Part shown: positions 16,175-25,010 of the stretch, piece by piece | How the letters are laid out: every line of letters starts with the position of its first letter | Numbering within the stretch: the stretch's first letter is position 1 | From: Thermomicrobiaceae bacterium | GTDB taxonomy: Bacteria > Chloroflexota > Chloroflexia > Thermomicrobiales > Thermomicrobiaceae | Direction of reading: 5' to 3' | Assembly: GCA_014874455.1 (NCBI GenBank) | Contig: JADBJL010000075.1 | Span: forward strand, 1-64,000 | DNA: 64,000 nucleotides | Program-made: the position numbers and the translations under genes | Notes under the pieces: model-generated | Database searches by the model: none | Told to the model about the DNA's origin: nothing | The model's input: only the letters and a program-made list of their open reading frames with translations

Positions 16175-17248
16175 TCAGCCGACGATCGAGAGCAGCGCCA
16201 CCCAGGCAACGACCTGCACCATAGCGGTGCCAGCGAGGAGCAGGCGCGCCGCGAAACGGTCGAAGGTCTCCGCCAGCCACGCCAGGCCGACGTTGGCCAC
16301 GGTGACGATCGCCGTGATGACGGGAAGGAGCCAGAGATCCCGGCGAGTACCGATCCGATCCGGAAGCCCGTTGGCGTTCCAGTGGAGGACGAGGGATTGA
16401 GGGAGCTGGTCGTATTGCGCGAGAAGGAACAGGATCATGGCCACGTTGAGGGCAAGGGCGAGCGACAGGAAAAGCAGCCCCACTCGGTCTTCGACTAGGA
16501 AGAGGCGGAGCGGGCGGCTGTGCATCGCTCGCAGCGTGACCTGCCGAGCCCCGCTTCCGTGCCGCGTGAGCGGGGACGAACCGGTCACCTGCGCGCGCGG
16601 CGGCTCCAGCGCCTCCGTGGTGGTGAACTCGACTGTCCAACCGGCCTCGGCCAGTTGCCGGCGGCCAGCGATCCGCGCCGACTCCCCGGCCTGCTCGGTG
16701 CGCAAGCCCTGCCGAGCCTGAGCAAGCCACTCGAGGAAGGCCGCTGGTCGTTCTGGCGAGATCGCGTAGTGTGCCGAGCTCGTGGAGATAAGCAACTGTC
16801 GGCTGAGCGACTGCGTCGCGGCAACGTGCACGCGGCCGATCGCCGTCGTCTGTGTGCCAATATAGTAGCCAGGCCAGAACCACTGCCAGCCCGGTCGCCG
16901 GTCGCCCAGCACCGACGCCGCCGGGCCGGCATAGACGATCTGCTCGAGCGGGATCTCCTCTACCCGATTAGCCCAGCGGATCACGAGGGCGTCGTCACCG
17001 AGGTCGTAGCCGAGCGTGAAGTAGCCGAAGAGCAGATACCCGAGGCCGATGACGGCCCCGGTCGCAAGGATCAGGGCGGCCCACAGGAGAGTCACCGGGA
17101 GGGGGGAGTCGATGACGGAGAGCAAGGCTAAGAGCGCCGCGAGCGCAACGACGAGTGCGGCGACGAACAGCATGGCCCCGATCACGCCGCCAGCGGACGG
17201 CGCTGCCCGCACGCGGAATGGCTTCAGCGCCGACGGGCCAGCTACCAT
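16175..17248 (-). CDS. Membrane protein with bacterial PH-like domain and DUF1648 domain
   Basis: Two hydrophobic helices (about residues 20-75) precede a soluble segment that resembles bacterial PH domains (YDLGDDALVIRWANRVEEIPLEQIVYAGP, then HYAISPERPAAFLEWL), and a C-terminal membrane part starts around residue 255 with a DUF1648-like signature, LPQSLVLHWNANGLPDRIGTRRDLWLLPV. The combination of these two domains in one protein is seen in Firmicutes and Chloroflexi. No enzymatic motif is visible; a role in envelope sensing or maturation is possible but not shown. It lies between a PPIase and a DUF3048 lipoprotein, both also envelope proteins, all on the same strand. Confidence 0.75.
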   Translation of the reverse strand: MVAGPSALKPFRVRAAPSAGGVIGAMLFVAALVVALAALLALLSVIDSPLPVTLLWAALILATGAVIGLGYLLFGYFTLGYDLGDDALVIRWANRVEEIPLEQIVYAGPAASVLGDRRPGWQWFWPGYYIGTQTTAIGRVHVAATQSLSRQLLISTSSAHYAISPERPAAFLEWLAQARQGLRTEQAGESARIAGRRQLAEAGWTVEFTTTEALEPPRAQVTGSSPLTRHGSGARQVTLRAMHSRPLRLFLVEDRVGLLFLSLALALNVAMILFLLAQYDQLPQSLVLHWNANGLPDRIGTRRDLWLLPVITAIVTVANVGLAWLAETFDRFAARLLLAGTAMVQVVAWVALLSIVG

Positions 17249-17370
17249 AACTGCTGTCCTCTCAGCCTCGTTCCGGCCTCATCGATACCTCGAAGCACCA
17301 TGATTCGGTACGGCCTGGCCGGCGTCAACCGTGTTCCTTGCCCACGCCACACGATCGTCGCTTTGCCACT

Positions 17371-18840
17371 CTACGGCGTCGGGCTCGCCTGCGGCGTCGA
17401 CTCCGGCTGAACCGTCGGGCTCGGTGTCGGCGTCGGCGGCGCGTCTGGCGGCGGCATGAACGGTGGCGGCACCGGCGTCGGCGGTGGGCGCAGGCCGGCC
17501 TGCCAGGAGATCTCCGAACTCTCGCGCTGCTTCTCGATCCAGGTCGTAAACGCTCGCTGCCTGAGCGCCTGGAGCATCTCAACGCTCAGCGGCCGGTCGT
17601 CCGCACGCTCCAGTACCGTAATGATGTGCCAGCCAAAGTCGGTCTTGACCGGGTCGCTTATCTCTCCCGGCTGGAGACGGAAGGCCACGGAGTCGAACGC
17701 TTCCGGCATGTAGCCACGCGGAAACCAGCCGAGGTCGCCACCGTTGGGTGCGGTGGTCGTATCGATGCTTTGCTGGCGAGCGAGCTCGGCGAAGTCCGCT
17801 CCGCTCCGCAGCTCATCGACGGTCGAGCGGGCTGCTTCCTCGGTCGCGAGCAAGATGTGCGCCGCGTGCACCTGCTCCGCCCGCAACGGGACGCGCTCCT
17901 CCAGGATGCGCTGCACCTTCTCGCGGGCGAGGAGCGGCTCGACGAACAGTCGGCGAAAATCAGCGAGCGACATCCCGGCACGCTCCAGCACCTGACGCTG
18001 GTACTCCGCGATCGTCGCCGTCGCGGTCGCTCGCAGGTCACCTGGGCTCAGTGTCGCCGTCGGCATGAGCGTAGGAGTCGGCGATGCTGCGGGACTGGGC
18101 GTCTCGAACGCGCCGGGAGGGGTTACGACCGGGGACGGCGTACCGGCCGCCGGGGTCTGGAGTTCGATTGTCGGCCCGAGGGCAGGCGTCGTCGTGCCAG
18201 CGGGTGTCGCCCCGGGTGCTGGCGTCGGCTCGGGCGTCGGTGTCGGGGTGACAGCGGCGGTGGCTGTGGCGGTCGCCCAGGCTGCCGCGGTCGGATCGAC
18301 GCCGAGCGTCGGGGTCGGGCTGGCCAGTGGACCAGGGGCGAAGAGCTGCGCGAGGTATTCGTCCACCTCGGCATCGCTGAGGTTGACGCCCAGGTCGGGC
18401 GCCCGTTGCACCACGATGAGGTTCTCGATCATCTGGTCGAGCGTCGACTCGTTGACCGGATCTCGCTCGACCGTTGGGAGCTGCTGTTCCGCTTGATCCG
18501 CGAGTTGCTGATACTGGATGCTCTGCTGGCCGGTCGTCAGGTTGGCGAGCTGGCGATACTGGCTCGCCTGGTTCAGGAGCTCGAGCTTACGCACCTTCCA
18601 GTAGTCCTGCCGGGTAATCTCCTCCCCGTTGACGACGACCAGCACCTGGCGAGGCAGATAGACATACTGATAGATCGCGCCGACCGCGAGGAGCAGTAAG
18701 ACGAAGAGGGACGCTACCGTGACGACCGCAACGACGATTCGCTGCTGGCGTTGCTCTCGCTCACGCCGGGAGAGGCGACGCCCCGGTCGGCCCGCCGGCC
18801 GACCGGGCCACCGCAGCCACCGCCGGACGTGCTCACGCAT
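17371..18840 (-). CDS. Membrane-anchored parvulin-type peptidyl-prolyl isomerase (PrsA/SurA-like)
   Basis: A basic N-terminus (residues 1-35) is followed by one membrane helix (VVAVVTVASLFVLLLLAVGAI), a SurA_N-like chaperone segment (VLVVVNGEEITRQDYWK), a Pro/Thr/Ala-rich insertion of about 110 residues, and a rotamase domain (HAAHILLATEEAARSTVDELRSGADFAELARQQS...NGGDLGWFPRGYMPEAFDSVAFRLQPGEISDPVKTDFGWHII). The C-terminus is another Pro/Thr/Ser tail. It probably helps fold exported proteins. The ATG at 18840 has GGAGGAG nine bases upstream; GTG 18858 is the longer alternative. The P/T-rich insertion splits the chaperone domain from the rotamase and is unusually long. Confidence 0.88.
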   Translation of the reverse strand: MREHVRRWLRWPGRPAGRPGRRLSRREREQRQQRIVVAVVTVASLFVLLLLAVGAIYQYVYLPRQVLVVVNGEEITRQDYWKVRKLELLNQASQYRQLANLTTGQQSIQYQQLADQAEQQLPTVERDPVNESTLDQMIENLIVVQRAPDLGVNLSDAEVDEYLAQLFAPGPLASPTPTLGVDPTAAAWATATATAAVTPTPTPEPTPAPGATPAGTTTPALGPTIELQTPAAGTPSPVVTPPGAFETPSPAASPTPTLMPTATLSPGDLRATATATIAEYQRQVLERAGMSLADFRRLFVEPLLAREKVQRILEERVPLRAEQVHAAHILLATEEAARSTVDELRSGADFAELARQQSIDTTTAPNGGDLGWFPRGYMPEAFDSVAFRLQPGEISDPVKTDFGWHIITVLERADDRPLSVEMLQALRQRAFTTWIEKQRESSEISWQAGLRPPPTPVPPPFMPPPDAPPTPTPSPTVQPESTPQASPTP

Positions 18841-18865
18841 CGCACTCATCTCCTCCACGTACAGC

Positions 18866-18905
18866 GACGACGCGGTTGGCAGGAGACTACCAGAGCCGCG
18901 TCGTC
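18866..18905. terminator. Inverted repeat downstream of rpsR
   Basis: Ten perfect base pairs (GACGACGCGG at 18866-18875 with CCGCGTCGTC at 18896-18905) around a 20-base loop, located between the rpsR stop and the PPIase start. There is no T-run. It could terminate the ribosomal operon or act in the PPIase leader. Confidence 0.4.
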
Positions 18906-18954
18906 ACCGCACTTCGGCAACCATACGGGTTATCGGCACCGGTCGAGTCGGCAC

Positions 18955-19272
18955 CTAGCCGACGAATGGCAGGAGCGCGAGGTGGCGCGCTCGCTTAATC
19001 GCCCGCGCGAGCTGCCGCTGGTGCTTCGCGCACACCCCGGTCGTCCGACGTGGCTCGATCTTCGCTCGGGGCGAGATGTAGCGGCGTAGCCGGCCGATAT
19101 CCTTGTAATCGACGACCGCGATGCCATCCATGCAGAACGCGCAGACTTTCCGCCGCGGATAGTAACGGGCGCCAGCGGCACGTCGCCGCGCTGGCTCCTC
19201 GGCGGCCTGCGCGCCGGGACGAGTCTCCTCCTCTTCCGCTTCAAGTTCGGCGTGGATTTCCTCTTCGCTCAT
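18955..19272 (-). CDS. rpsR: 30S ribosomal protein S18
   Basis: The conserved S18 core is [69 protein letters not shown]-. The zinc-binding C+ form is present (CAFC and CAKH), unlike the Cys-less paralogues that many bacteria induce in zinc shortage. An extra Glu-rich N-terminal extension of about 30 residues ([16 protein letters not shown]) precedes the core. It is third in rpsF-ssb-rpsR. The usual fourth gene, rplI, is absent; a PPIase follows instead. Confidence 0.97.
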   Translation of the reverse strand: MSEEEIHAELEAEEEETRPGAQAAEEPARRRAAGARYYPRRKVCAFCMDGIAVVDYKDIGRLRRYISPRAKIEPRRTTGVCAKHQRQLARAIKRARHLALLPFVG

Positions 19273-19334
19273 GCCTTCCCTCTCTGTTTCTGTCAGGCTG
19301 ACCTGCCTGTCACCTCACGCACCGAGCGATTACG

Positions 19335-19772
19335 TCAGAACGGCACGTCGTCGAACTCGTCATCTTCCACGAGATCCTTGTCCACGTCCGGCTCCTCGGT
19401 CGTGGGCACAGGCGCTCCCAGCTCGCTGGGCTCTTCCGGGCGCGCCGACAGCATGATGATATCGCTGGCGACGACCTCGACGACGGTGCGTTCCACACCG
19501 TCGTTGCCGGTATATCGCCGGACTTGGAGCCGGCCGTCGACGTACACGCGCATACCGCGCTTGAGATACTGGTCGGCGAACTCGGCCAGGCGATTCCAGC
19601 AGATAATGCGATACCAGTCCGTTTCCTGAATCCACTGGCCGTCCTGGCCGCGTCGAGAGCGGTTGACTGCCAGGCTGAACTCAGTCACCGGGGCCCCGTT
19701 CGGCGTATAGCGCATATTGGCATCACGCCCGAGATTTCCGATGAGCTGGACTCGGCTCAAGCTCCGCGACAT
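19335..19772 (-). CDS. ssb: Single-stranded DNA-binding protein
   Basis: The OB-fold core reads SRVQLIGNLGRDANMRYTPNGAPVTEFSLAVNRS...TDWYRIICWNRLAEFADQYLKRGMRVYVDGRLQVRRYTGNDG, and the protein ends in the acidic tip DDEFDDVPF used to recruit partner proteins. The 145-residue length is short because the linker between OB fold and tip is only about 25 residues. It lies between rpsF and rpsR, its canonical place, with gaps of about 60 bases each side. Confidence 0.98.
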   Translation of the reverse strand: MSRSLSRVQLIGNLGRDANMRYTPNGAPVTEFSLAVNRSRRGQDGQWIQETDWYRIICWNRLAEFADQYLKRGMRVYVDGRLQVRRYTGNDGVERTVVEVVASDIIMLSARPEEPSELGAPVPTTEEPDVDKDLVEDDEFDDVPF

Positions 19773-19831
19773 GCTACCTCCTTACAGGCCCCGGCGGATC
19801 GCGGCTCTGCAGAGCGCGGAAGTCGACGGCC

Positions 19832-20149
19832 TCACTCCTCGAGACGAACCATCAGGTGGCGGATCACCTGCTCGTTGAGGCGCAGCTCTCGCTCGATGTC
19901 GCGCGTCCGGGCCGGTGGGCAGGTGAAGTGATAGAGCACGTAGATCGCGTCCTGGAACTTGTGAATCGGATAGGCCAGCCGTCGCCGGCCCCACGGTGTA
20001 TCCCGCTTGACGTTGGTGACCGTGCCACCAACCTCCTGGAGCAGGGACGTGACCCGGCCGATGGCAGCATCGAGACCGTCCTCGGCCAGGTCGGGACGGA
20101 ACAGAACCATCAGCTCGTAAGGTCGGGGCGTCGGTTCCCAGCGCGGCAA
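19832..20149 (-). CDS. rpsF: 30S ribosomal protein S6
   Basis: S6 binds S18 on the platform of the 30S subunit. The sequence YELMVLFRPDLAEDGLDAAIGRVTSLLQEVGGTVTNVKRDTPWGRRRLAYPIHKFQDAIYVLYHFTCPPA is a full S6 ferredoxin-like domain (105 residues). First gene of the rpsF-ssb-rpsR unit. An extended -10 promoter candidate lies 125 bases upstream (20274-20282). Confidence 0.97.
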   Translation of the reverse strand: MPRWEPTPRPYELMVLFRPDLAEDGLDAAIGRVTSLLQEVGGTVTNVKRDTPWGRRRLAYPIHKFQDAIYVLYHFTCPPARTRDIERELRLNEQVIRHLMVRLEE

Positions 20150-20273
20150 CGAACCCTCCTTTCCTCGGGCTTGCGCTGCACGCGTCCGCGGGCCGTTGCC
20201 TCACCCGGGCGGCCACAGCGCAGAAAGGAACACACTACACAGCCAGCCGGTATCCCGAGCTGGCTTCTCCGGG

Positions 20274-20282
20274 AGTATACCA
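20274..20282 (-). promoter_or_regulatory. Extended -10 promoter element for rpsF operon
   Basis: The minus strand reads TGGTATACT, an extended -10 (TGn plus TATACT). The same nine bases stand upstream of the 20332-20643 gene and of the nuclease-like gene at 47630-48772. No good -35 is seen at 17 bases. Confidence 0.5.
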
Positions 20283-20331
20283 AACGGAACGAGGAGCCGG
20301 TGAAGGGGCGAGGGCGCACCTCGCTCGACAC

Positions 20332-20643
20332 CTACGCAGCCCGCGCCTCCGGCTGTGCCTCGAACTGAGGCACCATCGCCGGCCGACGCGCGCCGCTGAT
20401 GATCCAGTCGACGATGACCGCGACAAGCGAGCCGAGGGCTGCGCTGATGAGGTGCAGACCGCCGAACTCGGGATCGAAGGTCAGCACCCGCGTCAGAAGC
20501 AGCTCGCCCACCCAGATACCCAAGAACGGATACGCCGCGACGCGCCATACCCGCAGGGGCAAGCGCCCCGGCAAGAGGTCATACCAGAGCACACCGAAAC
20601 TGTAGGCCAGGGCTACCATCAAGAGGAAGGTTCCGACTTCCAT
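20332..20643 (-). CDS. Small membrane protein of unknown function
   Basis: A 103-residue protein with three or so hydrophobic segments (MEVGTFLLMVALAYSFGVLWYDLLP; AAYPFLGIWVGELLLTRVL; LISAALGSLVAVIVDWII) and a short soluble tail. I do not recognise a family. It is transcribed in the same direction as rpsF, whose start is 183 bases further on, but rpsF has its own promoter element, so the two need not be one operon. A strong -10 candidate lies 67 bases upstream of this start. Confidence 0.7.
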   Translation of the reverse strand: MEVGTFLLMVALAYSFGVLWYDLLPGRLPLRVWRVAAYPFLGIWVGELLLTRVLTFDPEFGGLHLISAALGSLVAVIVDWIISGARRPAMVPQFEAQPEARAA

Positions 20644-20709
20644 GGCGGCCTCCTTCCTATCGAGATCGGTGCCCTCGCCCCTTCTACCTCCGGCTTCTTC
20701 TCGACGGGA

Positions 20710-20718
20710 AGTATACCA
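20710..20718 (-). promoter_or_regulatory. Extended -10 promoter element for the small membrane protein
   Basis: TGGTATACT on the minus strand, in the most AT-rich stretch of the 20644-20937 gap. The gap otherwise shows no gene; its right end carries the GTG-start ribosome binding site (AAGGAG) of the binding-protein gene. Confidence 0.55.
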
Positions 20719-20937
20719 TAATTTGACTTACTCGTGGTAAGAGCGTGTGGCCACCGGTAGCCGGCACTGCTACCACGGCCGAGCGGCCGACCCCATCGCG
20801 GCCAGGAAGAGCGGCGGGGGAGTCGCCTTCCTTCGCCACGAGCTGGCCCGCCGCATTGTCAGCCCTCCGCCGACCTCCCTATACTGGCCGACAAGAAGCG
20901 GGCCTGGCGAACGCGCCCAGCGAAGGAGTGTGTCACG

Positions 20938-22722
20938 GTGCGGAGGCCCTCGCTGGCGACCCGCGTCCTCCCGCTGGCTTTCGCCCTCATGCTGATCCTC
21001 GCTGGCTGCCGGAGCGTGCCGATGACCCCGGCGCCGAGCCCGTCACCCACGTCGTTCCCACCACAGGCGACCCCCAGTTTCGCCCCGATCCCTGCCACAC
21101 CGTCGCCGACCGAGGAAGCGCCAGCGCACGGCGGTACCCTCGTGATCGGTGTGCTCGCGGAACCTGACACGCTCAACTTCTCACTGGCGCGCGAGCCCGT
21201 AAGCTACTGGGTGCTCGCCTGCCTCGACGCGCGTCTCGTCCGCGTGCGCGACGACAACACGCTCGAGCCACAGATCCTCGCCGAGGTGCCCACGGTCGAG
21301 AACGGTGGAGTCTCGCCTGATGGGCGGACGTATACCCTTCGATTTCGAGCCGGCCTCACCTGGTCGGACGGCGAGCCGCTCGATGCCCGGGACTTCCTCT
21401 TCACCTGGCAGCTCCTCAACGACCCGAACTACCCGGCAAACAGCCGCGCCGGATGGGATCTCATCCAGTCCATCGAACTGAGCAGCGACTACCTCACGGC
21501 GACGGTGCACCTCGAGCGCCCATCTGCCTCGTTTCTGGACGACACCATCGTCGGGATCGGAGAGCGACCCAACGGCTTCCTCCTGCCCGCTCACGCGCTG
21601 GCCGACCTGACCCCCCAGGAGATCGCCGAGGCGGACTACGGGGGAGTCGGTCACATCAGCAGCGGGCCCTTCGTCGTCGAGGACTGGCAGCCTGGTCAGC
21701 AGCTCACGCTCGAGCGCAACCCGCGCTTCCACGCCAGCGAGGTCTATCTCGACCGCATCGTGTTCCGCTTTCTACCGGATACTCAGGAACTGCTGAGCCA
21801 GCTCACGTCAGGCGAGCTCGACCTGGTAGCAGGGCTACCCGAATGGTCGCTCGCCGAACTGCAAGCGCACCCAGAGCTCCTCACGCTCGTCACACCCCGC
21901 GGCGGTGCCGTCGCGATGCTCGTGGTCAACGTGCGCGACCCGGCGGCACTCAGCCAGCCACACCCGATCCTGAGTGACCTGCGGGTGCGGCAGGCACTGC
22001 TGCTCGGCTTCGACCGAGACCGGCTCGTTGACGAGCTGCTCTTAGGAGCGGTTCCGGTCGCGAATGGCCTGCTCGACTACACTCCCTGGCAGGCCCGAGC
22101 AGCACCGCAAGCCAGCGCCGAGTTCGACCCAGAGCGGGCCCGGCGCCTCCTCGACGACGCCGGGTGGCAGCCCGGGCCGAACGGCATCCGGATGCGAGCA
22201 GGCGAACCGCTCCAGCTCACTCTCGCAGTCGAAACGAATCCGGAGCGCGACTTCGCCTTCAAGCGACAGATCGCGGCCTCGTTCGCGCAGGACATGCGAG
22301 CTCTCGGTATCGATATCCGAATCGTCCCGCTGACCAGATCAGCGCGGGAGCAGCGCTACGACTTGCTCCTCTGCTGGTGCGACCGCCGCCTTACGCCGAG
22401 CGGCTTGTCCGCTTTGTTCAGCAGCGAGGCGATCCCCGGCAGTGACGAGCTCGCCAGCGAGAACGTCACGGGCTATCGCAGCGAACTCATCGACCAGCTC
22501 CTCGCTCGCCAGGAGGCCACCACCGACGCCGCGGCCAGGGCGGAAATCCTTCGGCGGATCCAGTACCAGATCGATCTGGACTTGCCGGTGCTCCCGATCT
22601 ATGTCCATGTCGATATTGTTACCGGGCGTAACCACGTCAAGGGCCTCACGCCCGGCCCGATGAACGGCATCTGGTGGAACCCAGAGAACTGGTGGATCAG
22701 TTCCCAGGAGGCGTTACCTTGA
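20938..22722 (+). CDS. Peptide/nickel-type (family 5) ABC transporter substrate-binding lipoprotein
   Basis: Starts with GTG at 20938. The signal MRRPSLATRVLPLAFALMLILAGC has a lipobox LAGC with Cys at about residue 24, then a Pro/Ser/Thr linker. The SBP_bac_5 fold is clear: HGGTLVIGVLAEPDTLNF, LAEVPTVENGGVSPDGRTYTLRFRAGLTWSDGEPLDARDFLFTWQLLNDP, and SGPFVVEDWQPGQQLTLERNP. Such proteins capture oligopeptides or other solutes outside the membrane. No permease or ATPase is adjacent on this strand; the permeases at 25011-26973 have their own binding protein. It overlaps thrB tail to tail by 26 bases. Confidence 0.93.
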   Translation: MRRPSLATRVLPLAFALMLILAGCRSVPMTPAPSPSPTSFPPQATPSFAPIPATPSPTEEAPAHGGTLVIGVLAEPDTLNFSLAREPVSYWVLACLDARLVRVRDDNTLEPQILAEVPTVENGGVSPDGRTYTLRFRAGLTWSDGEPLDARDFLFTWQLLNDPNYPANSRAGWDLIQSIELSSDYLTATVHLERPSASFLDDTIVGIGERPNGFLLPAHALADLTPQEIAEADYGGVGHISSGPFVVEDWQPGQQLTLERNPRFHASEVYLDRIVFRFLPDTQELLSQLTSGELDLVAGLPEWSLAELQAHPELLTLVTPRGGAVAMLVVNVRDPAALSQPHPILSDLRVRQALLLGFDRDRLVDELLLGAVPVANGLLDYTPWQARAAPQASAEFDPERARRLLDDAGWQPGPNGIRMRAGEPLQLTLAVETNPERDFAFKRQIAASFAQDMRALGIDIRIVPLTRSAREQRYDLLLCWCDRRLTPSGLSALFSSEAIPGSDELASENVTGYRSELIDQLLARQEATTDAAARAEILRRIQYQIDLDLPVLPIYVHVDIVTGRNHVKGLTPGPMNGIWWNPENWWISSQEALP

Positions 22723-23677
22723 CCGACTCACCGCTCGAGCGCCCGGTTCTCCGGGCAGTCATCCCCAGGCTGGAATCTCTCGCTGGCACAGCTTGGACGC
22801 TCGCCCCTTCATGCGCGATGTCCAGGATCGCTACCTCGGCGGCAAGACTGTGCCGGTCGGCTACCCTTCGGAGTTCCCGCCGTACCGCTTCCGTCACCTC
22901 GGGCGCCGACAGCGCCAGCACTGCGGGGCCTGACCCGCTGAGGCACGCTCCGTAGGCTCCACCGTCCCGAGCGGCCGCGATAGCATCGACGAGGTACGGA
23001 TAGAGGGCTGCCCGGTGCGGTTGGTGCAGCTCGTCCGCCATCGCCTCCCCGAGCAACGCGAACTGTCCGGTGCTGAGCGCCAGCACGAGGAGGGCGCAGC
23101 GTGCGGCGGTCGCAACGGCGACCTGGCGGGAGACCTGATCGGGCAACACAGCGCGGGCCGCGCTCGTGTAGCCCGGCTGGTCAGGGATCAGCAGCACCGC
23201 CTGCAAGGGCCCGGCGATCGGTACCTGCTGGGCCAGCGGGCCCGCCTGGCCTTGGAGCGCGAGCACCGCCCCGCCGTACAGCGCGGCCGTGACGTTGTCT
23301 CCGTGTCCCTCCATTTGCCAGGCCAACCGCCAGATCCCCTCCCGGGTAAGGGGGTTGCCGAGGAGCGCGTTCGCGGCGAGGAGCCCACCGACAATGGCAG
23401 CGGCCGAACTTCCCAGTCCCCGCGCCACCGGGATCGCCGACTCGACCGTCACCTGGCACCCGGGCAGCTCTTGCCCGACCACGCGCGCCAGTGCCTGCAT
23501 CGCCTCGAGGACGAGATTTCGCCCGTCCCCGATCTCACCGGGCGCGCGCGCCTCGACCCGCGTACGCCCGCCTTTCTCGACCGTCACGGTCAGGTACCGG
23601 CTCAACGCGACCGCGAGCGAGTCAAAACCGGGCCCCAGGTTCGCGCTCGAGGCAGGAACGCGGACGCTAAGCCACAT
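22697..23677 (-). CDS. thrB: Homoserine kinase
   Basis: ThrB phosphorylates homoserine with ATP before threonine synthase. The GHMP-kinase motifs are present: VRVPASSANLGPGFDSLAVAL at the N-terminus, PVARGLGSSAAAIVGGL (about residues 83-99, nucleotide-binding loop) and GAYGACLSGSGPAVLAL near the C-terminus. I start it at ATG 23677 (MWLSVRVPASS), which fits the family; upstream in-frame residues are Arg/Ser-rich and antisense-like. The gene begins inside the last 11 bases of thrC, so the two are translationally coupled. The final 25 residues after SVQAVPARD are not conserved. Confidence 0.96.
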   Translation of the reverse strand: MWLSVRVPASSANLGPGFDSLAVALSRYLTVTVEKGGRTRVEARAPGEIGDGRNLVLEAMQALARVVGQELPGCQVTVESAIPVARGLGSSAAAIVGGLLAANALLGNPLTREGIWRLAWQMEGHGDNVTAALYGGAVLALQGQAGPLAQQVPIAGPLQAVLLIPDQPGYTSAARAVLPDQVSRQVAVATAARCALLVLALSTGQFALLGEAMADELHQPHRAALYPYLVDAIAAARDGGAYGACLSGSGPAVLALSAPEVTEAVRRELRRVADRHSLAAEVAILDIAHEGASVQAVPARDSSLGMTARRTGRSSGESVKVTPPGN

Positions 23678-24947
23678 CGCTGAGCACTCCTCGGAGCGCA
23701 GCGAGCGTCGGCTCGACCGTGACCGGTCGGTTGGCAAGCGGCCGGCGCTCGGCGTCCGGACTCAAGTGATAGTCCATCACTGTGTCAGGATCTTTCAAGA
23801 GGTGGCCAGTCAGTAACGCGACGACCGACTGGCCGGGCGCGATGATGCCTGCGCGCACCAGCGCGCGCACGCCAGCGACCGAGGCAGCAGATGCTGGTTC
23901 GCAGCCGATCCCGGCCCGGTCGACGCGTGCCTTCGCCTCGAGGATCTCCTCGTCGCTGACGATCTCGACAACGCCCTCCGTTTGCTCGATGGCACGTCTC
24001 GCTCGGTGGTAGCTGACCGGGTTACCGATCCGGATCGCGCTCGCCACTGTCTCAGCCGGCTCGGGAGAAAATCTCGCGAAGCCGCTGCGATAAGCATGGT
24101 AGAACGGCGCTGCCCCCTCGGCCTGGATCACGGCCAGCCGCGGCCGCCGGGCGATGATGCCAGTCACCTGGAGCTCGGCGATCGCCAGCCCGAAAGCAGC
24201 AGTATTCCCCAGGTTCCCTCCGGGGAGCACGATCCAGTCCGGCGGCTCCCAACGGAGCTGGTGCAGCAGCTCGATGACGATCGTCTTCTGGCCCGCCAGC
24301 CGGAACGGATTGATCGAGTTCAGAAGGTAGAGTTCCAGCTCCTGGCTGGCCTCCTCGACCAGCCGCATGGCTGCATCGAAATCGCCACGCACCTGCACGA
24401 TCCGGGCACCGTAGGCGATCGCTTGGCCGAGCTTCGCGGCGGAGATCTTCCCCTCCGGCAAGAAGACAACGGCGAGCAACCCGGCCATGGCCGCGTAGGC
24501 AGCCACCGAAGCCGAAGTGTTCCCGGTGGAGGCACAGGCCACGACGCGCGCGCCGACTGCCCGCGCATGGCTGGTGGCCACGGTCATCCCGCGGTCTTTG
24601 AAGGAGCCTGTCGGGTTTTCACCCTCGTGCTTCAAAACGAGCCGTTCGCAACCCGTCCACGAGGAGAGCGCGGAAGCGGTGTAGAGGTTCGTATTCCCTT
24701 CAGGCCGGGTAACGACCGCGCCAGGCGACAGCGGTGGGAGGAACTCTCGATAGCGCCAGACGCCGCTCCGGTCGAGCGGATCGAGACCGTCGCGCCGGCG
24801 ATCGTAGATGGTGGGATCGATCGACTCAGGGAGGGCGAAGACGAGCTCGGGCAAACCACCGCACACGCAGCGTCCTGGTGACCGATCTGCTGGCCAGATT
24901 CGCCTGCAGGTGTCGCAGACCAGGTGCATGGGCCCGCCAGTGGCCAT
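23667..24947 (-). CDS. thrC: Threonine synthase
   Basis: ThrC is the PLP enzyme that converts O-phosphohomoserine to threonine. An N-terminal zinc-ribbon-like segment (HLVCDTCRRIWPADRSPGRCVCGG) leads into the fold-type II core, with the PLP lysine in ENPTGSFKDRGMTVA and the phosphate loop in VLPGGNLGNTAAF. The length of 426 residues is normal for the bacterial longer type. ATG 24947 and ATG 24929 are both possible starts. It follows the permease gene dppC by 64 bases and precedes thrB with an 11-base overlap. Confidence 0.96.
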   Translation of the reverse strand: MATGGPMHLVCDTCRRIWPADRSPGRCVCGGLPELVFALPESIDPTIYDRRRDGLDPLDRSGVWRYREFLPPLSPGAVVTRPEGNTNLYTASALSSWTGCERLVLKHEGENPTGSFKDRGMTVATSHARAVGARVVACASTGNTSASVAAYAAMAGLLAVVFLPEGKISAAKLGQAIAYGARIVQVRGDFDAAMRLVEEASQELELYLLNSINPFRLAGQKTIVIELLHQLRWEPPDWIVLPGGNLGNTAAFGLAIAELQVTGIIARRPRLAVIQAEGAAPFYHAYRSGFARFSPEPAETVASAIRIGNPVSYHRARRAIEQTEGVVEIVSDEEILEAKARVDRAGIGCEPASAASVAGVRALVRAGIIAPGQSVVALLTGHLLKDPDTVMDYHLSPDAERRPLANRPVTVEPTLAALRGVLSDVA

Positions 24948-25010
24948 GTCCGGATCCACGACATCGCCTCCGAGGCGACCGACGCCAGCTCCACGCACGA
25001 GCCCGCGCCC

